Source: Guyanagaster necrorhizus
Lineage: Eukaryota; Basidiomycota; Agaricomycetes; Agaricales; Physalacriaceae
DNA: 64,000 bases
Assembly: GCF_019112545.1 (NCBI RefSeq)
Contig: NW_025064948.1
Coordinates: 84,764-148,763 of the forward strand
Direction: 5' to 3'
Position numbers and translations under genes: made by a program. The notes under the pieces were generated by a model that was not told where the DNA came from, did no database searches, and saw nothing but the letters and a program-made list of their open reading frames with translations. Below, in pieces: positions 34,911-45,546 of the stretch (position 1 is its first letter; every line of letters begins with the position of its first letter).

Positions 34911-36514
34911 AAAAAAAAGGCCAGGCGTATCACGAAAGGGTAGGTGCCCGGAGAAAGACATTTTCGCAGCTAAGCGCATTTTCGACGCTAAACCGCATAT
35001 CCCAAGGGCATTACCAGCTCATTCATAGGTGGCCCCTAGTAAAGAATTACGAAAGCGTACCGTAAAAGCGGGTGTGGCTGAACCTTGACACGAGCCGAAC
35101 TGAAGATTTCGAAGAGAACTCGATGGGCTGTACATCAGAGCCCAGGCTTGGTGGAAGGAAAACGCGGTATTTCCCTCGCGCTCAACGTCCCATACATACA
35201 GATAACAGCAACGATGACGGACAGGACGAACTCCGAAATGTCGGCAAAGGTGGATGAAATCCAATTGGTTCAGATTTGGTCATTTTCGCACGCTGAGGGC
35301 GGCTTGCATGGCCGGAAACCCTCGTTCATGGGTTGGGTTGCATCTCGGCCTACGTGGATTTCGCGGAATTTTGCGCTAATAACAGATGTGGAGATCCGGT
35401 ATCAGTGGCTTTCAAAGAAATACTATCCCGTTGTGGAAGCTCTCAACTTGGACAAGTCTGAGGGTCTACTATTAACCGCTATTTGTACTTGGAGTGTTAG
35501 TCCCATTGCCAGGTGCTGAAGAGGATAATATGAACACCGAGGCCGAACCTGGTAGTAATTGAGTTCATTGAGTTCATTGGACACATTTCGGGACTACTTG
35601 GTGCTACGCAAACCATCACGAACAAGATATACTTTCGTTGAGAGCACACCTCCCTTAGGAAATGTGAACCGTTTGTTCGCACAGATCGTCTGATCAGTTT
35701 GCAAGTTGTGATGCCGTGAACAAGACAGCTATTTCGACAAGTTTCAACAACGTATGACGGCCTCCTTGCATGAAAACCTTTCTTTGGAAGAATATGACCA
35801 CCATTATAGCTTTCCGGAACCTTATTGACTAGCTGATGCTCACGACGTACGACTTGTAGAATCCAAAGTGGTATGTATTGTTCTATTAGAAACAGAAATA
35901 ACGGTTGTTGAAGTCATCTTACACACTGTAATGCTGTTTTGTTCCAAAATCATTCAACCGGTTTTCCAGTGTGGTGTTACTGTGGAAAGTGCCAAGGATT
36001 TTCGTACAATATGTCGTGATTATTACACACTCAGAGCTCAGGATGGTACGTAAGACGGCATCCAAGACGAATTATTAAATTTCTCGGGAGTTGAAATCTC
36101 AGTAACTACGACCCAAAAATTTCAGTTTGACTCTTCAATTAATCCACCAAGGTCCAGGAACGCTGGTTGGAGTCCGGCTAGTGGACTTGAACCTATAGAA
36201 TTGATATCTACTTGAGAACTTTGGCAAAATTCTGACATACACTGTCTTTATCCAGTATTTTGGAAGTGCCTAAAAAGGTTCCTCTTTGGCGCTCCTGACT
36301 TCACAAGGGCGTGAGCGCTGCATTGCCATAAGCAGGTGAGATTTATATTTTTTTTGCCGGCGGCAAAAGACTCTGGAAAAATACAGGTAAATAGAAACCG
36401 TCACGTTTGTCACGGCGACAACGTCAACGAACGTCGAGCTCGCCTTTCCATTCCTTTAGGCTCTCGAAAGCTTTCTCTCTCGTCTTCCTTCAGTGATTCT
36501 CTCTTCATCCCGGG
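34911..36514. other. Intergenic region with one unrecognised frame
   Basis: A plus-strand frame of 144 codons at 35085-35519 (VEIRYQWLSKKYYPVVEAL) and an antisense hydrophobic stretch (SVIVAVICMYGTL) are present; neither is assignable. The last 100 bp before CHS7 are rich in CT, as in fungal promoters. Confidence 0.4.
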
Positions 36515-37770
36515 ATGGGACTCAAATTCGGGTCCTTTGATTCCCTATGCGAAACAGCAGCACTCATTATTTGCCCACTTGTTGGCACTGACCAAGGAAT
36601 TGTACCGACGTGTTATAGTCGCAATGTCGACGTTGGAGGGACGCTTATCTTCCAGCCATGTCAGTTCACTTACCGTTTGTACTGCGTATCTCCCTGACAG
36701 TGGAATCCAGCGACATCCTTCATTCATATCGTCGCCATCATCATGACCGCTATTATGATTTACCACATTCGCAGTAAATACACCGCAGTAGGGAGAAAGG
36801 AAATTGTCCTTTTCTTCTGGATGTATGCCGTTATACAGTTGTTGGCCTTGTTTCTAGATTCCGGGATTATACCGACCTCGAATGCGGTATATGTAGTGCG
36901 TACCGCGATTTGTGCTGTCAAAATTACAGCACTAATCCCCTTTGTGCAGTGGTTCGCTGCTGTGTATACAGGACTTGTTGCCTCCGCGTACTGTTGTATC
37001 CTAATCAACGCGTTTGTTGGCTTCCAGTTCGCTGAGGACGGAACTCCACTTTCGTTGTGGTTCCTTCGCATAACCTGTCTCGTCGTATTTGGCGCTGCCT
37101 TCTTCGTCGCGATCGCCACCTTCAAATCCTACGTTTCCTTTTCTTACAGCAAGACTACTCCCTTATGGATCGTCTACATATTGTGGCCCGTTATATGTGT
37201 GGCGATCTACATTGTTTCCCAGCTGGTTCTAGTATTCCGCACGCTTGAGGATCGATGGCCAATTGGCGATCTGGTGTTCGGCACCAGCTTCTGGGTCATT
37301 GGCATGGTCATACTCTTCGCATTTAGTACGACCATATGCGACGCCATCAAGCATTACATCGATGGACTTTTCTTCTCCGAACTGTGCGTGTTACTCAGCG
37401 TGATGATGGTGTACAAATACTGGGATAGTATAACGGTAAGAACGATCTACCGCACCTCACTGTCTGTTGATCGCTAAACTCTATTCAACAGCGCGAAGAT
37501 CTTGAATTCTCAGTGGGTTCCAAGCAGGCTGTATGGGAGGTCAAGGATCCCCTTCTCTCATCTAGCTACCCTTCAAATGCGTCCGCACCGGGTGGAGATA
37601 ACTCTGAAGAAGACAGCGGTAGTAACTACCATGGAGGGTACAACAATAATTATGGGTATGGCGGAGGCAAAACTGCTTCCCTCGTCGGCGGAGTGAGCGG
37701 GGCGCAACTGTATCAACAAAGAGGCGGGTATAACAGAGGGGGCTACCCGCCTGCGGGTGGAGGATATTGA
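36515..37770 (+). CDS. CHS7: Chitin synthase export chaperone Chs7
   Basis: Four exons (36515-36659, 36711-36892, 36950-37435, 37492-37770) give 363 residues. The start [20 protein letters not shown] and the seven hydrophobic segments follow Chs7 closely: [18 protein letters not shown], then [47 protein letters not shown] and [19 protein letters not shown]. Chs7 is an ER membrane chaperone needed for chitin synthase to leave the ER, so it serves cell-wall synthesis. The C-terminal tail is glycine, tyrosine and asparagine rich ([12 protein letters not shown]), variable in the family. The second intron (36893-36949) is 57 bp, has no in-frame stop and would add 19 residues if retained; homologs lack these residues, so it is spliced. 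Confidence 0.95.
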
Positions 37771-38309
37771 TCACGGTATTATTCGGTGTTACGATTATCT
37801 CAATGGACCCGTGCTCGTTTGTTCTTTTCACGTCTTAATTACTTTTTGTTATATCCCGCAATCTTTAGCATGCAGCGTTTCGTCGGAGATGAATTTTCTG
37901 GATTGGTGGCTGACACGTACAATAAGGGAAGGTCCGTCCATTCATAAAATTGACCCTAGGACTTAGGCTGCAACGACATTGCGGGAGCAGCGGGTTCTTA
38001 CATTTACACAGCGGCTGCTTGTTGGAGGTGCATCGGACGATTCTTGGACGGATGATGGCTTCACTTGTACGTACCATCGCAGTGACGTTTGCCCGAGAAG
38101 GGGATTGCTGCATCCCAATACAGCCTAGAAACCGGGTATTAAGCAGTAACTGACACCGGGATTCTGAGGATCATAGTGATTGAAGGATATCTGTTGTATA
38201 TGTACCCCTGTGAAAAAATAATATCAAGTACCCTTGAATAGCAACAATGGTGGGGATAATATCGGTCACCGTTCAAAATGCACAAGGACAGCAACTTTGT
38301 ACAGCAGCA

Positions 38310-38340
38310 ACATCCATCCATCCATCCGTCCGTCCATCAG
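38310..38340. repeat. CATC/CGTC tetranucleotide repeat
   Basis: Perfect and near-perfect copies of CATC followed by CGTC units in tandem. Confidence 0.75.
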
Positions 38341-38474
38341 TGCACGTTCGTCGCACTACACTACTTTGGCAGAGACCCGCGGCTAGTCAGTCCGGCTGTT
38401 GAACGCAGACGTCTAAGCCCTCCACGTGGAAGCCATACCTACCTTCGTAAGTTTTGAATTCTGTACGTTACCAA

Positions 38475-38492
38475 GGGGGAGGGGGGGGGGGG
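38475..38492. repeat. Poly-G tract
   Basis: Eighteen bases of G with a single A, a possible quadruplex former and a likely sequencing weak spot. Confidence 0.8.
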
Positions 38493-40374
38493 AAGCAGAC
38501 TCGGAGTAATAACCCCCATTTGTCTTTCCTCCCGCTCGTTCCTTACCCGGCCCTATCCCTTCCTTATGCAGGCTGTATATTCCATCGCAGGGCCAGAATA
38601 GGACATAGAATTTTTGATGGCTTGATGTCGGGCAGGCGTCGGGTTTGACTCAATAGAAGCATTGGGTGATGGACCCTCGTTGATGATCAAGTACGCTCGG
38701 AGGGGGTGAAAAAACTAAAAAATCGAACTATTCGACAATCAACATTCATCGCAATCATATATGTAAACCCCGGACGCATTTCAATTCCATTCGCTCGAAA
38801 ATTCGATGGTCCACACGCATGTTTGTTCTGATGCTACGTCTTCGCCTTGCAAGTCAGTTGCTATCAATCTATCTATGGCAAGACCATGCCGTTTTTCTGT
38901 CTGCGCTCAAAGTATTTGAAGCTTGTCTGGGCTTTTCCTTTGACCGCACCCGTTCTGCTGTGTGCGTGCCTTGACATTCAGCCTTTTCATTTTCGCTCGG
39001 CCCCTTAACTGGCTTGGGGTTTCCCTGCAGTGCTTCTGTTGTTGGTTCTCTGAAAATTGCAATTGTACAGGTGTTGGGTCTCGTCATCCGAGCCTTCCCA
39101 TACGGGTAATACTACTCGCCCACGCTCGGTCCCGCGTCGAAACCGTAAATAAAAACCCATACGGTCGTCCCACCGGTCCACGGAGATGTCGCGAAATATC
39201 CATGCACGTCGACCCGTGAACCAACATTTTCCCCAAGAGACGCTTTGTGATAATCCTCTTAGGCCTCCCGGAAGCGCCTTTTGATAGAGAGACATTGATG
39301 GACCCAAAACTGTCGATTCTTCAAAAGAACGTGTTTTTGGTCCTATATAACAACGCTGGCTGTACACGGCACCCATGCGGTGTCCAACCCAATCTCTGCG
39401 TAGAAGATCAGGGTGCCGGGATCTGGGCACGGTTAACTGAAAATTAAGCACGGTATCTTAACTAGGCAGTTTCAAACTCCGTTCCGTAGGCCAATATATC
39501 AGATGTGGCGGCAATCAGGCCAAGTGTCGCCCGACTGGGGAAAAGCGCGAGTAGTATAATATGTCGATAATTTACGGGATCCGATCCTTGGTGCTAATAG
39601 GCGAAGGGCGCACATTCCTTAGGCTTAGCAACACCACAACCATGAGAGACTTCCGAATTCACATGCGACGTAGAACAGGCCCCTGCATCATTTTTTAATA
39701 TTGGCAGACATATGCATAATCTCAGGGCCGATTATTTTAGCTTTAAATAATCGAAAACGATAAAATGCTGGTTAAACCTAAATAAAGACACATCGGCCCG
39801 ACGCTTCTCGTGGGTAGGTAGTGTGAATCCCACCGAGTAGCTCGTCCTCGTCGAATGATTCTCCCTTTCGAACCTCTTTTTTTTTTTTCTTTGCCTTTAA
39901 GCGTCCGCCGAACAATGAGCGGTGTTTACCGAAAACGGCTCCGGTTGATACAAATCCTTTTTTCACTTCTTACTAGAGTTGTCAGTCTTCTCTTCGGCGG
40001 CATGACAAAGTGCCTTTCAAAGGCTGATGAGCGCCGCGCCGTTTTCGTTGGTATGGAATGCACAGCACAGCGTCTTTCAAAAGCTCCGGGTTGCATGGGA
40101 CGTTCTTGCGATGGTCTGATTGTAGGTGCGAGATACTGATATTGCAACGATAGATTAGATCGCGCGGATGTATACACCATCCGGACCCCGCTGAACGAGA
40201 CTGCACTCTTTGTCCTTATGTTACAGCCTTCTTGTGATGTGAAAAAAATAATAATAATACAGCGTCATATTGAATCAGTAGTATCTTGTTTAGAAGCTTT
40301 TTTGCTCTGTGCCACCATCTGACAGCAGCAAGACGAACAGGGCAGGGCCAACGCGGGGGAATGCCGAGTTGGGA

Positions 40375-40396
40375 GGGTGGGTGGGTGGGTGGGTGA
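40375..40396. repeat. GGGT tandem repeat
   Basis: Five copies of GGGT in tandem, a pattern able to form a G-quadruplex. Confidence 0.8.
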
Positions 40397-41363
40397 GTGG
40401 CTTTCCTGTGCCGAACCACAAGCTGTGCAGAAATTAGGGATAAGCGGGAAAATGCAGGCTTCGAGGAAGTACGGTAGCGGCTTAATTGGAATGAATGCAA
40501 AAAATGATAGACGAAGATTAGGAGGATAACTCCACGACGGGTTGAGATGTATTACGGGCTGGGACCATACGAAAGGTGACACCCACCCCTGACCGTAAAT
40601 GGAGCTAGTTGACACGGTTTCGGTGTGTGTATTTGTGCATGGCGACGGCCTAGCAGCGTTTGATGGTCCTCGGATTGAAAGCAGTACAATGCTACTACTA
40701 ATCAGATTCAAAGGGCAGAAATCAAGGTGTAATCAAAGTAGTGCTGTTACGTTGACGGACTGTAAGTGTGCTGAGAAAGAACTGGCTTTATCCGAAACGG
40801 TAGGGGGGTGGTTCGAAGGAAATACGAGAATGTCTGGACTAAGAATTGGAAAGAGGAAGAAATAAATTACGGTGGGATTAGTAGTATGGTGCGCCACGAA
40901 TGATCGCGCCTACACTGGCGCAGCTGATGAAATAAAATAGAAAGGGTTGTTGTATTGTCAAAACATAGGAGCAAAACAAGAGACAAGATCCGGATGAAAT
41001 CTCGCGGAGGGGGGAAGAGATCTGGACGAATTTACGGCTGTGGATAGGGACGAGCCACGAAAACGGGGACAAACCCGGAAAGGACGTGTGTCAATGAGCA
41101 ACAGGAAGAGGAAGAGAAGATGAGGGCTGATGAGCGTATATTCGGAGGTGAACAGGACGACGACGAGCATGCCAAATGGGGAGATGGCGAGAGGAAGGCA
41201 AAAGAAAAGAAAAGGGAATAATGTGGAATAAATCCACACTAGAAAATGCAAAAAATAATAGGAGCGTGGGAGAATAGGAGCATAAGTACGCCATAAAAGG
41301 ACATGGAATAAGGGCAAGGCTATGGGGAATCCCTGGGGAGTCCCCCATGCCGGGATGCCGCGT

Positions 41364-41369
41364 CACGTG
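41364..41369. promoter_or_regulatory. CACGTG E-box upstream of the cyclin gene
   Basis: A CACGTG palindrome lies about 300 bp before the preferred ATG. In yeast this is the Pho4 core site. A link to phosphate control here is speculative. Confidence 0.25.
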
Positions 41370-41676
41370 TTCGTGCTTAAGTTTCTGAATTGTTGAGGAT
41401 GAATTTAGGATTTGACGGAATTTGATGGAATTTGATTGGAAAAAAGAATAAGTGGTGAGGCGCTCTGGTTCCAAATTGGGGGGGTGGCCCAAGCCGTGGT
41501 GACCCTCGACGGATCCCCTGTTTGTCTCTAAGCGGAAATGCAGCCACGTCCTGAGATCACGTTAGATCATGTCCTTAGATTTACTCCTCCTCCGAGACCG
41601 TCATCACTTCCGTTTTAAATATCAGCAATATGCCATCCGCTTCGTCCTTTCGTCTGAACATTGGCTGGCTAACGCT

Positions 41677-43690
41677 ATGGCCTTTTATACACCGTCCTCC
41701 ATCTCCCATTCCTACACAATGAATGCCCTGCCCACCGAGCTTGTCTGGTTGGTGAACTGGCGACCCAAGGACGTGCCCCTTACCCCACCGATGACCTCAA
41801 CCTTTGAGCGGAGAAAGGTGCAGCACCGCCCGACGTTGCCTTCAATAGCCCAGTTCGACCGTCTAGCTCATTTCGACCGTCAACTCTCATCTCGCGATTT
41901 AGTGTCGGCAATGCCGCCTCGTGCGTCCAATTGTCGCTCTTTTATAAACGCGAATTGACTTGACTCATTTATTTTGTTCCCCGTTTTTAGTAACTCCGCC
42001 AGACGATGTGCCACCACCGACTTATTCTCCTGAACCTACTCTCCTTCCTCCACTTGCCACCACCACCACCAAACCGCCCGCGTTCGACATGTCCATTGAC
42101 TGGCTGGACGTCTCGCGGACGCGTTCAGCACGTTTCATTGCGGAGAAAACTTGCGAGATGATTTGCTACCTTTGGTTCGCGTCCTCGCCGCCTCCACAAG
42201 GATCCTATTCACCCCTCAAATCCCCATTTCTCGGCCGGCCCGCTACAGCCAGCAACCTGCAGCTCGTCGCGACGCCTACCTTTGTGCAGTTCATGCAGAA
42301 ACTGCTCGAGACGACCCAGGTCTCGCATTCGGTCATTGTCCTCTCACTGCACTACATCTTCCGGCTCAAAGACCGAAACAACGGAACCCCGGCCCAGGCT
42401 GGCAGTGAATTTCGGATAGCCGTCGCTGCACTCATGATGGCCAATAAATTTCTTGACGAGTGAGTTTCCCCCCGTTTACGCGTCGAGACACGTCTCTCTG
42501 ACCGCCTTTTCAGCAATACATATACGAACAAAACGTGGTCCGAGGTGTCTGGCATTGAGCTGTCCGAGATAAACCGGATGGAGCGGGAGTTTCTCATGGG
42601 TGTTGACTTCAATTTGTATGTCGACAAAAAGACTTACGAGTCTTGGCTGTCTCTGCTCAAGGGACTTGTGCTCGCTAAGGAGAGAGACTGTCGCCGTTTC
42701 CGGAAATCACGCACGCCGGCCCGGTCCTCCCGACTTGCCGCTACTACCTCACCCTCCACACGAAACTACTCCTCCCGCTATGCTATTCCTCCACCTCGCG
42801 CTCGATCCACATCACCCAATCAGATCTCCCGTCCTGATTACACCCCTCGTCCCCCTGACGCTTCCTTCTCCTACAAATCAGGTTCGAAGCGCACAGCAGA
42901 GGCCGCCTTCTCTCCCACCAGCGCTAGTTTCTCGCAGCTACCTTTCAAACGGCCCGCCGCAATCTCCCTTCAGATTCCAGAGTCCTCGGCTTCGTCCACT
43001 AATTCCGGTTCCAACTCGCATTCGCCGCTCGAAGGCTTGCAGTCGTTCGCCAAGATGTCCCTGCACTCTCCTTCGCGGGCACCAACGTCCGAGTCGTCTT
43101 CGCCTTGGGTACCGATTAAACGTGACACCGTTCCTCAAACGCTCGTTACGGCGTACAACGCGAGCGAAGGCACTCGGAATGCTGTACCTGAGGTGAGATT
43201 GCCTTTCTTTTCGCCGTACTTTTCTTTTTTTTTTTGTGCTAATGGGTTCTTTTTCTAGAATCTGTACTTTTATACCCTCGCAGGCTCGCCTATGGTTGAT
43301 GAAGACCGCCGCGTTCGTCGGCCCAGGCTGCGCTACCATCAGCCTGCGCCACCGTCATCGAGCATTGCTTGCTACTCGCACCGTGCACCGATGCCTGTGA
43401 ACATTCAGTCTGCGTCGACGAGCCCGAATGACATGCACATGAATCTCGACCCGGTGCATGTACTTCCCCACTTGCATGAAACGGCATGGACGCACCAAGT
43501 CGTTCTACCGCCCCTCCATCACCCCAAGCCCAGCCGCCACTACACTAATGATAATACCCCTAGTCCTATCCCCGCACCCTTCGCTAATGCTGGCCCTCCT
43601 GGCATCCAGTTTTACTCTACAGCCTCGCGCTCCCCGCCTTGCTATACACCACCCCATCGTGATAATTGGTATCGTGGCCGCGGGTATTAA
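41677..43690 (+). CDS. PHO80-like (Pcl-type) cyclin
   Basis: Four exons (41677-41920, 41991-42459, 42514-43192, 43259-43690) give 607 residues. The cyclin box lies at about residues 120-270: SARFIAEKTCEMICYLWFAS, TFVQFMQKLLETTQVSHSVI, VLSLHYIFRLKDRN, then FRIAVAALMMANKFLDD spliced to NTYTNKTWSEVSGI and REFLMGVDFNLYV. This NTYTNKTW signature is typical of Pho80/Pcl cyclins, which partner a Pho85-type kinase in phosphate, glycogen and cell-cycle control. The C-terminal half is serine and proline rich and ends in a His/Pro-rich tail, probably disordered. An in-frame ATG at 41569 would add 36 residues; I chose 41677 for its context, with little certainty. Confidence 0.9.
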
Positions 43691-44886
43691 ACAGAAAGTA
43701 ATGATAATATTGAAAAAGCTTACGACTCGTTGTCCATCATGTTCCCCACGCAACATCTTTCAGGACCTTCATCGCATGTATTTTGCATTCCAATCAATTA
43801 CAATTGCACTCTCATCCATATACCACATTATCTCACTTATTCTGTTGTATTTATATCCATCGTCCGCTGTAAGTAAACGTTTGCCTTACCCTGAAACTTG
43901 TAGGATACTTTGACAGCTATGTATTTGGTCGGGGATGGGTTTGCAATGTAACGAAATACCCTCCCTCGCTCGCTCGGCTCCTAACAAATGCAGTTCGATT
44001 GAAAGATAAAAAGTAAGACCGACCGGAACATGTACTGGGGCAGCGGGTCATTCCGAGGTCGGCTAAATGAGACGTCCATTCATGTCTGCAAACCTTATCT
44101 AATGACTCCTCGTACCCTCTGCATGTGGCCACAGTTGTAGCAGAATTTCGAAAGGGGTAATGGGTCCTGTCAATTATATTGCAAACGGTGGATGGAAGGT
44201 GGTGTCTCCGGGAACAAATGCAAGTTCATTCGTAGGGGGTAGGGGGCTATGTTATGCTAATGCTGGTTAGTCAGACAGAGTTGACGAATTAATAAAGGAT
44301 CCAGGATCCGAATCGATATCAACGGAGGGGGTGGGGGGGGTGCCCTCACCACAAGGTTAACGTGATACGAGAAAGATATAATATAATATACAATACACCA
44401 TCTCCGGCATTGGATGATTCGGAATTACTTAAGCCATCGGGACCCACCTAGCCCCCTCCTTTCTATTCTATTGCAAGTTGAGGGGGTTTGGAATTGGGTG
44501 TCTTCTGCGTGCTTACCCGTTGTCCAGGGAAAAATGGTATTTGCATGAAAATGACACTTGTGGTTCGCTGCCACGGGCGTGGATACGTATCGGGCCAGAG
44601 GGAAGACCTAGGGGGCGACGGCGTAATGTCGAATGACTTGACGCCTCGCCGGATAGCCTTGCACGGAAGAAGGGGGCCAAAAAAAAAAAGGTTTCGAAGC
44701 TCAACCTTTACTTAACGTATACGACACAATTGAGGCAGAGACGGGAGAACAAGGGCGTTCGTTCTCCCATCGTAATTATGACAAGCCAGAGGTAAAGTAA
44801 CATACAGGGTCCGCGTCATACATATTTGCCCTTTTTTCACCTTGGTTTCCACGACAAAATGGATTTTGAGGCACGGTTTCCACCGG
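43691..44886. other. Intergenic region
   Basis: Contains 3' ends of two convergent genes, G-rich runs near 44325-44340 and A/T homopolymers. No gene recognised. Confidence 0.5.
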
Positions 44887-45446
44887 TTATGTGGGTCGTT
44901 CCTCGCCGGGACGATCATGCGATGGTTCCTTTTGACGCTTCTCCCACTCAACTTGGAGTTGCTTAAGGGCTGTTTGGGTGAATGCCTGTATGTATACGTT
45001 AGGTCGTCATATGGACAGTGATTGGCTCCATGCAAGAGCCCGACCGACCTCCGTGAAATAATACCCGGACAAGCCACCCGTTACTGCGAAAAAAAAAAAC
45101 AAAAAAAAAAAAGGGTATGTAAGATGTTGTGATATACGCACTGAATGCATGGCACGCTCACGGACGATGGTGATGATTGTTTTATTCCGGTTGAGGCCCA
45201 TGAACTTGGCACCGATGAGACCTGGAAAAAAAAAAAAAAGACAGTGAGCAGCCAGCAACGGGGGTGGTGTGAGAGAGGCTCGCCTGAAGCTAACGCCGAA
45301 GTCAGACCCGCAAAAAGTCCTTCCTTGCGACCTTCCTAGAATAAACCGACATTGACATACAAATGTTTTTGCCAAACCCGCGGCGAAGCACCCACGGTTG
45401 TTGCCCGCTGGACAGCATCGGCAGGAGGGGGGTTACCAGCGTCCAT
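44887..45446 (-). CDS. Small single-pass membrane protein, five exons
   Basis: Exons at 45446-45378, 45335-45308, 45221-45162, 45083-45049 and 44985-44887 join into 96 codons of unbroken frame. The product starts MDAGNPPPADAVQRATTVGA, continues EGRKEGLFAGLIGAKFMGLN, then RNKTIITIVLTGGLSGYYF (one transmembrane segment) and TEAFTQTALKQLQVEWEKRQ, and ends in a charged tail. Glycine-rich small-residue helices like this are common in small mitochondrial inner-membrane proteins, but I do not recognise the family and cannot place it. The introns are short and carry long T runs before the acceptors, one exon is 28 nt, and the gene would be missed by simple gene finders. It diverges from ZIP4 with about 100 bp between start codons. 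Confidence 0.65.
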
Positions 45447-45546
45447 TGTTTTGCCCAACAACGATGAGGCGAACTTGGGCACTTTGCGCGCGCGGAAATG
45501 GAAGTAAAAAGTAAAGTAAGCAACGGGTAATGGTAAATGTCCCAGA
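45447..45546. promoter_or_regulatory. Short divergent promoter region
   Basis: Only 100 bp separate the start codon of the small membrane protein gene (minus strand, 45446) from that of ZIP4 (plus strand, 45547). Both promoters and leaders must share or overlap this space and the adjacent coding DNA. Confidence 0.45.

Larger units (their letters stand above)
37771..41568. other. Long intergenic region before the cyclin gene
   Basis: No exon chain recognised over 3.8 kb. It holds simple repeats (38310-38340, 38475-38492, 40375-40396), homopolymer T runs near 39880 and open frames that overlap on both strands. A long upstream region is compatible with an extended 5' leader for the cyclin gene. 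Confidence 0.5.

Noticed and set aside
39005..39451. 148-codon minus-strand frame
   Set aside because: Overlapped by plus-strand frames, no motif, no plausible neighbours or introns; likely chance in promoter-type DNA.
40265..41492. Several long minus-strand frames upstream of the cyclin gene
   Set aside because: Low-complexity Ser/Pro/Leu/Phe content from pyrimidine-rich DNA, overlapping in different frames; no exon chain.
42600..43196. 198-codon frame inside the cyclin gene
   Set aside because: Overlaps the cyclin exon in another frame; Pro/Arg/Ser-rich shadow.
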